64,000 nucleotides of DNA from assembly GCA_036898135.1 (NCBI GenBank), contig CM072525.1:26906943-26970942 (forward strand), in the 5' to 3' direction. Under the pieces are notes generated by a model. It had not been told where the DNA came from, made no database searches, and worked only from the letters and a program-made list of their open reading frames with translations. A program made the position numbers and the translations under genes. Shown here piece after piece: positions 10,937 through 21,060 of the stretch. How positions within the stretch are numbered: the first letter of the stretch is position 1; each line of letters opens with the position of its first letter. Source of the stretch: Oncomelania hupensis. Taxonomy: Eukaryota > Mollusca > Gastropoda > Littorinimorpha > Pomatiopsidae.

Positions 10937-10978
10937 ACACACACACGCACACACACACGCACACACACACACACACAT
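10937..10978 (+). repeat. (CA)n microsatellite
   Basis: CA dinucleotide tract with CGCA interruptions. It directly precedes the telomere-carrying foldback element; a similar GT tract borders the second, inverted copy at 42.46 kb. Confidence 0.9.
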
Positions 10979-10987
10979 ACTTGCGCA

Positions 10988-11208
10988 GACACCGTTATTT
11001 GGACTTTCCTTTATCGCCACATACGTTCTGTGGACAATGGGTCGTGCTACGACCCCCTTTTTAAGTACTTTAAAGTGTTCTAACCCTAACCCTAACCCTA
11101 ACCCTAACGGATCATTAAATGGACGTCCCAACAAGGAGGTCTGTCCAAAGAACGTATGTAAACTTGCACTAGTTTGTCCCAATAACGCCGTGTAAACATC
11201 CTCAAACA
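10988..11208. mobile_element. Foldback/TIR element carrying telomeric repeats, copy 1
   Basis: Two imperfect inverted arms contain ACATACGTTCTGTGGACA at 11019 and, on the other strand, ACATACGTTCTTTGGACA ending at 11159; the similarity continues outward (GTTATT-GGAC blocks). Between the arms are four CCCTAA units at 11081-11107, next to AAGTACTTTAAAGTG. A second, inverted copy with the same outer flanks lies at about 42.23-42.45 kb, which shows the telomeric block moves with the element. Boundaries are approximate. Confidence 0.75.
11079..11108 (+). repeat. Interstitial telomeric repeat (CCCTAA)n
   Basis: Tandem CTAACC units, the complement of TTAGGG, in the loop of the foldback element rather than at a chromosome end. 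Confidence 0.95.
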
Positions 11209-11275
11209 CACCTACACACACACAAACACCCCCCCCCCCCACACACACACACACCTACACACACAAGCACTCACC

Positions 11276-11545
11276 CATGCCTACCTACCCAACGTTGTGT
11301 GGTAGGCACATTTTTAGCATCGTTGTGGGGTACATACACTACATAGCATATTTCACGTAATATTAGGTTATGCTGACTTTGGGCAGTTTTAACATAATTG
11401 CCGAGCAGTGACGAATGTTTTTCATCAAGAATGAGGCCAAACCGGTTACTTTGAAAATGGGAGCCTTGTGCTTATGTTGTGAGGTATAACTGCATGAATA
11501 TTCATGAGGTCAACAGGAACTACCTCACAAGTACGTTACAGTGTT
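11276..11545. mobile_element. Family-B TIR element, left part (copy 1)
   Basis: Starts ATGCCTACCTACCCAACG and shares the following sequence with 20.2 kb (CATTTTTAGCATCGTTGTGG; ACATAATTGCCGAGCAGTGA; TGTTTTTCATCAAGA). It lacks the right half seen in other copies. Adjacent 11209-11260 is a C- and CA-rich simple repeat. Confidence 0.65.
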
Positions 11546-12970
11546 TCCAATTATGAAAATTATCTGTTGCAATACTCATTATGTAAGATGGGTTTTTTTT
11601 GGTAATTAAATTATATATAAATGATAAATAAGCATAGCAGCATTATATAGTGTATGTACATGTAATTTGAAAATAAACACAGCAGATGTGACTTTTAAAC
11701 CGTTAATTTTTCTACCTATCTGAACATATCATAGCATCATTCTTCCCCCGCAGATTGATATGATTAATTATTATTAGTCTCTTCTAACACAATGTTCTGT
11801 GAGGATTGTTATTGCTGTTGGTTAGTTATTTTGCGTCAATGTTTTACTTTTGTTCATAATGTTGCATAGCGGTTGTTTCATATTATCAAATTGTTGTTAA
11901 TGTGCTTTATCTATTACATTGGAACCTCCAATATGTGATCTTGCAAAATGCACTCCAAATGTGATCTTATAATAGAAGGGTATGATAAATTAAACAGAGA
12001 GACAAAGCACACATACCACTTGTTCAGATCAAAAGTAAATTATTTCAAGAGAGAATTTTATATTAAAGGGATTACATTACAACGGAAACAGAGAGGCAAG
12101 GCACACATGCCACTCATTCAAAAGCAAACTATTTCAAACTTTTATTAACGAATTGTAAACGAATCTGTAGTATCTTTTTTCCTTTGTTTATTTTGTTGTT
12201 TTTGTTTGTTTGTTCAATTTAGCCTATACTCTATAAACCAGTCGGAAAGGATCGCTCCATTACAAAGGTGTAATTCATATTATAAGTAAACTTATCAGTC
12301 ATAAATACAGGTCACACAATAGGCGAGGTATACTGGAGAGACAGACATTGGAGGTTTTACAGTATGTAAATTGTTTGTGGGAATACAGGATACAGTGGAA
12401 GTAAAATTCTGAAAGTAAAAGGTTGTGATTTACTTTAATATGTTTGTCGTGCTTGAATGACAACATATGTTGATTCACCACCACCATTACATTACAAACA
12501 ACAAACAAGCATAAGTATTCAGTGCCCGAGTCAGCATGTTAGTGTCTGCGCTGTCATACAATTGATCTGGTTTGTGTTATTTTGTTTCTGTATAAACACA
12601 TCATCAAACAATTGACATACATTTCCTCTTTTATTCAGATGAAACAAAATCAACAGGCGATTTAAATTTACAGGTCAAGTACTGTAACTTTGAACAATGA
12701 ATAAATGCTAGAAGCAACAAGAACAATATGGAAATAATTTCAAATGGTGTTTTTTTCCAGATACAGTTATATATTTGCAAATCTTTAAACTACATTTGTG
12801 TTCACACATGAAAACAAGAGCAAAAAAGTGTACTATTAATTGTCATATTTGACTAACATTGTTGACACTGTGAACTTGACTGTAAGTAATTCAATCACTG
12901 ATACATTTCGACCACTCGTAGCTCTAAATACAACCTACCAGGTATAAAACAGACAGACATTACATTACAT
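11546..12970. other. Unassigned AT-rich intergenic stretch
   Basis: No gene supported. Short frames here are AT-rich with no domain. A local repetition of GAGAGACAAAGCACACATACC-like sequence occurs at about 11996 and 12089, suggesting an old small duplication. Confidence 0.55.
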
Positions 12971-12975
12971 GACAT

Positions 12976-13533
12976 GATTATTGCTTTAGGTCCAGCGGAC
13001 TCTTCCGAGCCAAATCAGGACCAGACAACCCCTGATCCGCATAAAAGATCTGCTGAAACAACTCTAGTGGTAAAACTGAAGGCAATCCACCAGCCAGTCA
13101 CTTTATAATAAAGACATCCCACGCAGGGGACGTTGAGGCTATACACTAATTTATCGAACCCCCATTTACAAAAACAAAATAGAATACAATCATTACAAAA
13201 TATCAACAAAACACATATATATAAAATGCCTACATTGATAAATAATAACATCATATCAAGCCTTAGTGACCAACTGGCAGAAAGCGTCCAATATTCCCAA
13301 GCTTATCCAACAGACCTCACACACAAATAAGGAGTCTTGTCCCGGAAGAGTTTTCAAGAAAAAAGGTAGGTGACTGGTCTAGCGAAGAAGAAGATAGTAT
13401 AGCAGATTGATAAAACAGAGCAGGAATGAGAAAGAGCAAATGAGAAAGACAGCGACAGTGGGAATTTAAAGCACTAAATTTCCAGAAAGTGGGGATACTA
13501 TTTATACTGAAACTCCCGGCACCCCAACGGGAG
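12976..13533 (-). mobile_element. Family-R retroelement-like repeat, copy R1
   Basis: About 560 bp shared with 15.8, 28.5 and 39.1 kb. In its own orientation it starts CCCGTTGGGGTGCCGGGA, has TATAAATAG soon after, and ends AGTCCGCTGGACC then TAAAGCAATAATC; GGTCC and GGACC form a terminal hairpin. Other copies carry a CAAT-type tail. No coding frame and no tRNA-like box was found, so it is a non-autonomous element of uncertain class. Confidence 0.75.
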
Positions 13534-13924
13534 TGACAGACGGACGGACAAGCATTTGTTTGGATTTCATTTTTGGACTGACTATTTCAGACTATATCGC
13601 GCAAATTTGCACAAATCGAGACACTTGAGTTTTGGGTTCATAGACTCATATTGTTATACATGTGAGTCAAAAATAGGTTTCGTGTAATTAGCCAGGTTAC
13701 AGTACAAAGACATAGGTTTAGCGTAATCAACTAGGTTACAGTGTTTGCACAGAGGGGATGCACCACAGACTTGTATCTGGACACACAAAAGACACGTCAC
13801 AGGCATAGGCATTCGCAAGTCAAGGTACAAGCGCCTGTGGGATGGACAGACCGATATTTCTTTGGATATCATTATTATTATTAGACTATTTAAGATTTAT
13901 TTCGCACAGATTTGCAGAAATCTA

Positions 13925-14345
13925 ACTAGAAGGACAAACTAAATATGACTCACATGTTCCTTTAAGAACTCACAATATTTAACATGAAAATGAGTGCCCA
14001 GAAAAACAAAATGATACGTGGCATTAAAATTCAAAGTAATACCGACTTTGATCTTTCTATCATGACTTTGAGATGGTAAAGGTAAAAAGCTAAAGGTAGT
14101 CCCATAGCCTTGTGGCCGTAAGGGAGCGTGATGTTGGAGATCACACTTATCTTGGGCCAGCGTAATGAGGGTGATGCCCATCTCTCTCCCTCGCTGCTTT
14201 ACCTTCCCCCTCAACTGGGGGCGTTGTTATTTGTCGCTTCACGTTTTGCGGTCACCCATCCAAGTGCTAACTGCTTAACTTGCGACACAGTAGCGAGTGC
14301 TCCAACCACTGCGCTATCCGACACCCCGACTTTGAGATGACCGGC
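13925..14345 (+). repeat. TGACCTTGA-repeat family, unit with embedded SINE
   Basis: Begins AGAAGGACAAACTAAATATG and runs through TACCGACTTTGATCTTTCTA, sequence shared with 17.34 and 17.77 kb. A tRNA/5S-like SINE is inserted from about 14090; similarity resumes with GACTTTGAGATGACC at 14328. Confidence 0.6.
14092..14330 (-). mobile_element. SINE with tRNA-like A box and a 5S rRNA-like segment
   Basis: Minus strand: GGATAGCGCAGTGGTTGGAG (tRNA A-box-like) near 14318, followed by AAGTTAAGCAGTTAGC and CACTTGGATGGGTGACCGC (about 14245-14278). The latter closely matches the 5S rRNA segment around TACTTGGATGGGAGACCGC. The body to about 14100 is C/G-rich and unassigned. This is a composite Pol III-type head. 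It lies within the TGACCTTGA repeat, so it inserted later. Confidence 0.65.
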
Positions 14346-14980
14346 TCCAAATCAAATAAACTACAGCAAAAGTTGTATTATGCCCAAAACAACGGTGACC
14401 TTGGGATGACCTTGATCTTCATGTGACTTCATGCATGTCTGATCAAATAACCCAATATTGTTGCATACTATGGGTTAAATAAATAGCCATTCCACTGTAC
14501 AATGACCTAATTTTGTATGTTTTTGCGAGGCCTAAAATTACCTTGACCTTCAAGATCAAAGCAAAAAGGGAACATGTATACCAGATTAATCTATCATCTC
14601 TAAATTTAACAAGTCTGGACTTTATATATCTCATAGTCCATGGTCGTTGATATCTATTATGCATCAAAGAATCATAAGTTCAATACTAATAACCTAGAAA
14701 AAAAAGAGTAAACTGTGTGAACAATTGTCATTAAAAAAACAACAACTAATAATTGTTGACCCTGTGACCTTGATCTTGAGGTGAAGTCATTAATTCACTG
14801 ATCCTTTATAAGGTCTCATAAGTATACACCATTTTAAGAAGTTTAGTTGTGATAGTTGAAATAGGTTCTTAGATATTAATCCACTTGCAAGTTTTGCACA
14901 GATGGCGGACAGACAGACGGACCGACGCACACACAGACGGACCGATGGACACAATTTTTATTAACATGTCATAGTTGGAC
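14346..14980 (+). repeat. TGACCTTGA-rich repeat continuation
   Basis: Contains GTGACCTTGGGATGACC, TTACCTTGACCTTCAAG and GTGACCTTGATCTTGAGGTG, and ends in GACGGACCGA-type tandem motifs at 14905-14950, a common terminus of this repeat type. No coding frame is supported. Confidence 0.6.
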
Positions 14981-15093
14981 TAATTTAGGACACATTTCGC
15001 ACAGATTTGCAAAAATATAGACTTTCTTCTTTTTGGATGGGGTGGGGGGTGTGGGGTAGTGGGCAGGGGTGGCGGTGGGTGAGTGAATATGAA

Positions 15094-15165
15094 TGTGAGT
15101 CAAAACATAAGTTGTTTGGGCAAGTACAGTAACATCAACATACATTTCAATGTATTTGAGTCAAA
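15094..15165 (+). repeat. Direct repeat flanking the 15.17-16.6 kb block, left copy
   Basis: About 66 bases beginning GAGTCAAAACATAAGTT recur at 16606-16672 with a few mismatches, bracketing the LINE fragment and family-R copy R2. Confidence 0.8.
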
Positions 15166-15826
15166 AACAATTTATTAAATAATTTCACTAAGAAATCTAT
15201 AACACTGCTACCAGCATATTTAAAAAATTCGCCAATAAGCCCGTCTGGTCCAGGAGATTTACCACGCTTTAACTTCCAAATAGCTTGAAAAACTTCATCT
15301 CTTGTAATTAGTCTGTCTAAAACTTCTTCATAGTTTTGAACAAAGTCTGGGTCCCCACCTAAATGTTCATTATCCGTATCTAAAACAGCATTGAAATGTT
15401 CATACCATGCATCGATAGTAATGTCATTTTTTGGCTGAGTTCGTCTGCCAAACAACCTACTAATTTCTTGCCAAAACACCTGCTGGTTGCCTATCGATGA
15501 AATCAATTTATTGAACTGAGTATCATTAAACAACTTCTTTTTTCTACATATGAAATTCTTATATTCCCTACGTGCTCTACAGTAGCTTTGTCTCTTTTCA
15601 CAAGTAGGATGTTTTTTAAATTGTCTAAGTAATTTTCGTACATTTCTCCTTTCATCCGAACACTCCCTATCAAACCATGCACAATTGCTCGTCTCGCCAA
15701 CAATAAGTCTCCTCTTCATACACTCAGCTTTCTGCTTGACAAAATTATTAAACACTCCAATCGCTTCATTTATATTAAGATCAAGCAAGTTCAAGGCTCT
15801 TTGAAAAACAGACTTTGCTTCATGAG
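15159..15826 (-). pseudogene. LINE fragment: linker and RT N-terminus (CR1/Jockey-like)
   Basis: Minus-strand frame of about 215 codons, open from near 15794. It has the basic region between endonuclease and RT (RREYKNFICRKKKLFND) and the first RT block (DEVFQAIWKLKRGKSPGPDG, then GEFFKYAG). The palm with catalytic aspartates is missing at the 3' side and endonuclease at the 5' side, where family-R copy R2 begins. This LINE is different from the GGATA-tailed family. Inactive fragment. Confidence 0.82.
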
Positions 15827-15830
15827 AGAG

Positions 15831-16413
15831 AGATTGATTGATTGATTGATTGATTGTTGCTTTAGGTCCAGCGGACTCTTCCGAGCCAAATCAGGACCGG
15901 ACAACCCCCGATCCGCATAAAAGATCTGCTGAAACAACCCTAGTGGGAAAACTGTATGCCCTCCACCGGCCAGTCACTTTACAATAAAGACATCCCACTC
16001 AGGGGACGGCTGAGGCTTTACCCCAACTAATCGAACCCCCGGTTACAAAAACAAAATAGCATACAAACATCATTATAAATTATCAACAAAACACATACAT
16101 ATAAAATGCCTATATTGCTAAATAATAACATCATAGGAAGCCCTAGTGACCACCCGGCAGAAAGCGTCCAATACTCCCAAGCTGACCCAACAGACCCCAT
16201 ACACAAACAAGGAGTCTTGTCCAGGAAGAGTTTTCAAGAAAAAAGGTAGGTCATTGATCAAGCGAAGAAGAAGATAGTATAGCAGAGTGATAGGACAGAG
16301 CAGGAATGGGAAAGAGCAAATGAGGAAGACAGCGACAGTGGGAATTTAAAGCACTAAATTTCCAGAAAGTGGGGATACTATTTATACTGAAACCCCCGGC
16401 ACTCCAACGGGGG
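15831..16413 (-). mobile_element. Family-R retroelement-like repeat, copy R2 with (CAAT)n tail
   Basis: Full-length family-R copy. Its 3' end reads GGACCTAAAGCAAC followed by six CAAT/ATCA units (plus-strand ATTG array at 15832-15856). The tetranucleotide tail argues for retrotransposition using a LINE with a (CAAT)-type tail. It is about 85-90 percent similar by eye to R1 and R4. Confidence 0.8.
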
Positions 16414-16535
16414 TACTGTTGCCGCAGTGAATCGGTCATGCCTATAAAGGAAAGACAGGTTTTCAACTGGGGCTTTCACTTTTCCCTTTATAGGTTAGAA
16501 CAATCTACAGTGGCAAGATTGCTCATGACCCCAAG

Positions 16536-16539
<4 letters not shown>

Positions 16540-16609
<70 letters not shown>

Positions 16610-16672
16610 AAACATAAGTTTTTTGGGTAAGTACAGTAACATCAACATACATTTCAATGCATTTGAGTCAAA
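16540..16672 (+). repeat. (GA)n microsatellite and right flanking direct repeat
   Basis: GA array to about 16605 followed immediately by the second copy of the 66-base direct repeat (16606-16672). Confidence 0.85.
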
Positions 16673-16679
16673 AATACAA

Positions 16680-17335
16680 TCAAAAGTTAAACTGATTTCC
16701 CCAATACACAATATAAAGTTAAACTTACTCAAGAATTAAGAAGTACATTATGCAACATACTTGTTGTCACAAAACAAATATTTGGATTTATCATCCCCAT
16801 CAGCAACAGTATTGTTGTCTTTACCATTCTAATCATCATCAACAACAAAACAATTACAATCCATCCAAAACAATTAAATAAGGTGTACGAGTCCTTTTCT
16901 AAATTTTGAGATTCCACAATTTGGTTTGTCAGGGAAGGAAAACCATTTCAGCAGCGATATAAATGCATACTGGAAGTACACATTGCTCGCACCTTCGATT
17001 TTAAAGGACGACAACTCGCGATACAACACTGAATGGTCGGCTATGGAAGTCTTCGATGTGGGCTTTGCGTGAATTAGTTGGACACTCATTTATCACGATT
17101 GCTACTTCAGCGATTTTGGAAAAAATGTGGACGCACACAAACAAACTTTTCTGCATCAGTTTTCGTATTTGGTGCGTAATTAATGCACCACTGTGCTTAA
17201 TCGGGAACATTGCTAGGAGCACTATACAGAAAATGCTTACAGGTAATACAGGGTCTAGCGGACTACCAAGGCGGAACCGAATCAGGACCACAGAAAACCA
17301 AAATCTGTTAAACCGTCAAAACATTACACCATTAT
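16680..17335. other. Unassigned stretch with a family-R-like terminal fragment
   Basis: Mostly unique, AT-rich. At 17250-17300 the motif GGGTCTAGCGGACTACC with CCGAATCAGGACCAC resembles the family-R 3' end and the fragment at 54.03 kb, probably an older related subfamily. Overlapping frames on both strands at 16.99-17.34 kb show no domain. Confidence 0.5.
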
Positions 17336-17560
17336 AACTAGAAGGGTAAAGCCCCCATGACTCCATGCTTCTTATTTAACTTGCAATATTTAACATAATA
17401 TGAGCAACAGAAAAGAAAAAGAAAATGAGACATTAAACGCAAATACCGACTTTGATCTTTCGATGCTCTTGACCTTGAGATGACCTTAACCTCCTGTTCC
17501 AAATACACTCATGTACGATCAAATAAACTATAGCAAAAGTTGTATTATGCCAGGAACGCA
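17336..17560 (+). repeat. TGACCTTGA-repeat family, second unit
   Basis: Shares ACTTGCAATATTTAACAT and TACCGACTTTGATCTTTC with the units at 13.9 and 17.8 kb. Contains CTTGACCTTGAGATGACCTT. Confidence 0.7.
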
Positions 17561-17655
17561 GTTGGCTCCGTGGTTTACGCGATGTACTCGAATGTTAGAC
17601 AATAACAGCCTGTACAGCCCGTGATTCAAAGTGCGTTAACGGCCAGGAGTAAAAT

Positions 17656-17658
17656 AAT

Positions 17659-17736
<78 letters not shown>
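17656..17736 (+). repeat. (AAT)n microsatellite
   Basis: About 27 AAT triplets. Confidence 0.95.
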
Positions 17737-17769
17737 GTTTAAAAATAAATTACAAATAGTATTAATAAT

Positions 17770-18130
17770 TTAAAATTAGAAGGACAAAAACCCATATGAC
17801 GCACATGCTCCTTATGGAACTTGCAATATTTAACATTAAAATGAATGCCCAGAGAAAAACTAAATGTAACGGTGGCATTATAACGCAAAGTCATACCAAC
17901 TTTGATCTTTCTATGCTCTTGATCTTGAGATGACCTTGACCTCCAGCTCTAAATACACTCATGTAAGATCAAATACATTACAGCAAAAGATGCATTATGC
18001 CAAAAAAGCCAGTGACCTTGGAATGACCTTGACTTTCAATGGCATTGACTATAATGTGGCTTCTGATGCTCATATATTCTCAATTAACCAGAGTTTCCTA
18101 CCCCCAAAATGAATTTCAAGAACAGCACAG
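17770..18130 (+). repeat. TGACCTTGA-repeat family, third unit
   Basis: Best preserved unit: TTAGAAGGACAAAAACCC, ACTTGCAATATTTAACATT, then GATCTTGAGATGACCTTGAC and GTGACCTTGGAATGACCTTG. Confidence 0.72.
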
Positions 18131-18142
18131 TGAAAAATAGGA

Positions 18143-18180
18143 ACTATCCTATCCTATCCTATCCTTTCCCGTAATTCTAG
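18143..18180 (-). repeat. Isolated (CCTAT)n LINE-tail fragment
   Basis: CTATCCTATCCTATCC followed by TTTCCCGTAATTC, matching the extreme 3' end of the GGATA-tailed LINE in reverse. It appears to be an extremely short copy of that LINE. Confidence 0.6.
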
Positions 18181-18237
18181 GACACTCAGCCCTCTATCAT
18201 TTGTCTCACCGACGCCATTCACATTGGCATTCCCAAA

Positions 18238-19237
18238 TACTATCCTATCCTATCCCGTAACTCAAAGGTCATAGGGGCACCACACATATGCCCACGTACC
18301 CTACGTTGTGAGGTAAGCACATTTTTAGCATCGTTGTGGTGTACATGCAAACATCCGCGCGTGTGTGTGTAGGTGGTCGCACTCCAACGGTTTTGTGAGG
18401 TGGTTGAGATAAATGTATAGGCGATATACTTGGTAGCTCAGCACGTGGTTTCTAAGGTGGGCACTGTGGAGCATGGGAAAATGTACCTAATAAAATTTGG
18501 TACCTCACAACCTCGTCAGAAAGTCTTACACACAACCTCATAACCTACGGTACGTAAACGCAGATGATTGTTTAACCAGCGTACTCCATCTTTCCCTATC
18601 ATCGGCAACCCTGATGGTTTCGCTCAGTGTCAAACCAGTCCATTCTTGAATGTTGTCCTCCCACCTCTTTTTCGGTCTCCCTCTTCTTCTGCCTCCTTGC
18701 ACTGTGCCTTGCAGGATGGTATTTGCAAGACCTGATGATCTGGCGACGTGGCCATACCATCGGAGTTTCCGTTTTTTCACCTCTTTGAGCAGGTCATCGT
18801 GTTATCCAATGGCTTGTGTGATGGTCTGTTGGACTTCGTCGTTGGTGATTTGCTGGGTATAGGAAATGGCCAGAAGTCTTCTGTAGCACCTCATCTCCAT
18901 GCGTTGTATTCTTCATTCTAGATCTGCTGTTAGGGTCCATGTTTCGCAAGCATATAGGAAAATGGAGATGACAAGGGAGCGCAGCAGTCTTACCTTGGAA
19001 TGTAGGCTGATGATCCTGTCTTTCCAAATTGGCTTTAACCTCGCCAGGGCAGCAGTTGTTTGTGCGATCCTGGAGAGGACTTCCTGTCGGGACCCATTGT
19101 CTAATACAATGGCTCCTAAATATTTGAAGCTATGCACAGTGTTGAGGGATTGGCCTTGGACTTGGACTTTGATGTCCGTGTTGATGCCATTGGTGTTGTT
19201 GGTCATCACTTTGGTCCTCTCTGCACTTATTTCCATT
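18238..19237 (-). pseudogene. LINE copy C, split by a family-B element
   Basis: The 3' tail and last 50 bases (18238-18287) are separated from the rest (18563-19237) by 275 bases of family-B DNA. Reading the minus strand from 19237: GMEISAERTKVMTNN, LNTVHSFKYLGAIV, SLVISIFLYACETWTLTADLE, then in a shifted frame [19 protein letters not shown] and [20 protein letters not shown]. 5'-truncated and frameshifted. Without the insertion the sequence would join as in copies A and E. Confidence 0.87.
18288..18562. mobile_element. Family-B TIR element inserted in LINE copy C (copy 2)
   Basis: Ends form imperfect inverted repeats: ACGTACCCTACGTTGTGAGG at the left and, reverse-complemented, ACGTACCGTAGGTTATGAGG at the right. 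Both termini are exposed because the surrounding LINE sequence is known. It is internally deleted relative to the 20.2-kb copy. No clear target duplication could be fixed. Confidence 0.78.
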
Positions 19238-19536
19238 CCACAGAAACATTGCAGTTTCCAGGAACAATTATCATCGCACAAAGAGCAAAATGCAACAAGG
19301 TCAAAACTACTTTTATACTCATCGTAACGGCATACCACACAACAGCAGCTACTAGTATAACACTTACACACTTTTGCTATACAAATAATTGATCTAGATT
19401 TAACATTTAGGCGTTCATATACCACGCCCTCAAATTTGTTCACAATGACAGTGTTGAATTTATGGTCCTGAACAGTGAATCACTAGTAGTATTTAATTTG
19501 TGCAGCCAAATCATGAATGTTCTTTGACTTAAACTC

Positions 19537-19752
19537 CTAAAGGGACTTGTATTTGTAGTATGCACTCTTCCGTTGTTTGTAGTCTGTCTGGCTGTATTTT
19601 CTTTCTAGTATTTTTCCTGACCTTGATTTGTTCACCAGCAGTGCTTCAGGTGTGCCTCCGTCTTCATGTTGATCCTCCAAAGTAGTAATGCTACTTGTAC
19701 TAGTTGTAGAATGTCCCAGCAAAGCCATCTGTCCGGTCAGTCTTTCCAGGTC
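19537..19752 (-). CDS. Candidate terminal coding exon, unknown protein
   Basis: On the minus strand an acceptor (TTTCTTTCTTCAG) precedes an open frame of 71 codons, DLERLTGQMALLGHST to RKSAYYKYKSL, ending in TAG at 19539-19537. The composition looks protein-like (Ser/Thr-rich middle, basic C-terminus) but no domain is recognised. It could be the last exon of the gene suggested by the exons at 23129 and 26471; phases do not join directly, so another exon would be needed between. A pseudogene or chance frame remains possible. Confidence 0.35.
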   Translation of the reverse strand, partial: DLERLTGQMALLGHSTTSTSSITTLEDQHEDGGTPEALLVNKSRSGKILERKYSQTDYKQRKSAYYKYKSL

Positions 19753-19864
19753 CTGAAGAAAGAAAAGCACAAACTCCATATAATTATAAGGACAATATAA
19801 TTATTTGAGGTTTGAAGAAACATATCAAAAGTCTACGTCATTAATTCCGATTTAGGTGTGTTTG

Positions 19865-20050
19865 TAGGAAAGATGGGGGGACGAGGAGAGAGAGAGAGAA
19901 AGAGAGAGAGGGGGGGGAAGGAAGGGATAGTAGCTGTGTGTAAAATATCCTGTATTTATTTCGTTAGGTACAAACATTAATATAGACTAAAAGGGCAAAG
20001 CCAATAATTCACATGCCCCTTAGTGAACTTATTCACAATATCCTACATGA
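19865..20050. other. Purine-rich tract and decayed repeat start
   Basis: GA- and G-rich sequence at 19885-19925, then GACTAAAAGGGCAAAGCC, a weak match to the start of the TGACCTTGA family. No gene. Confidence 0.5.
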
Positions 20051-20204
20051 AAGTGAGTACCTAGTATGGATTTAGTTTGTGAAAAAAGAAAAAGAAAATA
20101 AGAAACAAACCGGCTGTATTAAACCATTTCTTACGCCTACCAAAAATGCAGAGTTTGAAACAAGGCTACTATTCATGAAGTCATTGTGAGAATAACAGGT
20201 TAAT

Positions 20205-20645
20205 TCACCGCATGCCCGCCTACTCAACAGCGTGAGGTGGTCATTGTTACACAATCATTGCGAGCTACACAATACTTCATAACAAATTTGACGTAATAGT
20301 AGGCTATGCTGGCTGTGCAATTTTAACATAATTACCGAGCAGTGATGAATGTTTTTTCATCAAGAGAAAGGCCAAAACTGTTACTTTGAAAATGAATGCC
20401 CTTTGGAAATGTTTGCCATGAGCTACCCTGGAGAGGTATGTGTGTGCGTGTGTGTTTGTACTTTTGAATATGTCAGCAGTATTGTGAGGTGATTGAAATA
20501 AATACATAGAAGACATAGTGGTGAACTCCGCCAGTGGTTTGTGAGGTCTTCATTGCAATGTCATAGGAAAATGTACCTCATAAAACTGTCCACCTCTCAA
20601 TCCCGTTAGAGATACCAACCTCATATATGTACATCAACGCAGCTG
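20205..20645. mobile_element. Family-B TIR element, longest copy (copy 3)
   Basis: Runs from CATGCCCGCCTACTCAACAG to CAACCTCATATATGTACATC. Includes the internal block ACATAATTACCGAGCAGTGA seen at 11.4 kb and the right half (GAAAATGTACCTCATAAAAC) seen at 18.5 and 27.1 kb, so it links partial copies into one family of about 440 bp. TGAGGT recurs through it. No coding capacity. Confidence 0.72.
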
Positions 20646-20854
20646 ATTTTGAAGTGTCTGTAATACTTTGCTCTTCACTTGATCAAGCAATCATATCAAA
20701 CTACATATCGGTTGGTTAGGAAGAAAAAAAGATATTGACGTGTGTAAATAAAAAACAATGAAAATATTTTTATTAAAGAAATTCCAGTGCAAAATAAAAA
20801 CATCAATTTTGCATGCAACGGACCAACCAACAGACCGATATTAAATGTATGCTC

Positions 20855-21060
20855 TTTAAAAATGTATGCCCTGTGCTACCCTTGCGTGGTATGTGTGTGC
20901 ATATAGTAAGTATGCCAGCGGTATTGTGAGGTGATATAAATACATGCATAGGACACTAGAGAATTTGGCAAGGGGGGTTTGAGATAGGTGCTGTGAGGTC
21001 ATATGAAAATGTACCCCACAAAACCGAGTCTTCCACACAACCTCATAGTGCTATGTACAT
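20855..21060. mobile_element. Family-B element, right half (copy 4)
   Basis: ATGCCCTGTGCTACCCTTGC through GAAAATGTACCCCACAAAAC and ACACAACCTCATAGTGC; right part of the family, adjacent to copy 3 and more diverged. Confidence 0.65.

Noticed and set aside
11079..11108. Chromosome end or fusion point
   Set aside because: Only four units, embedded in a foldback element whose second copy carries the same block.
18541..19443. A host reverse-transcriptase-like gene
   Set aside because: The frames are the reverse strand of LINE copy C with frameshifts, and an apparent N-terminal extension comes from unrelated flanking DNA.
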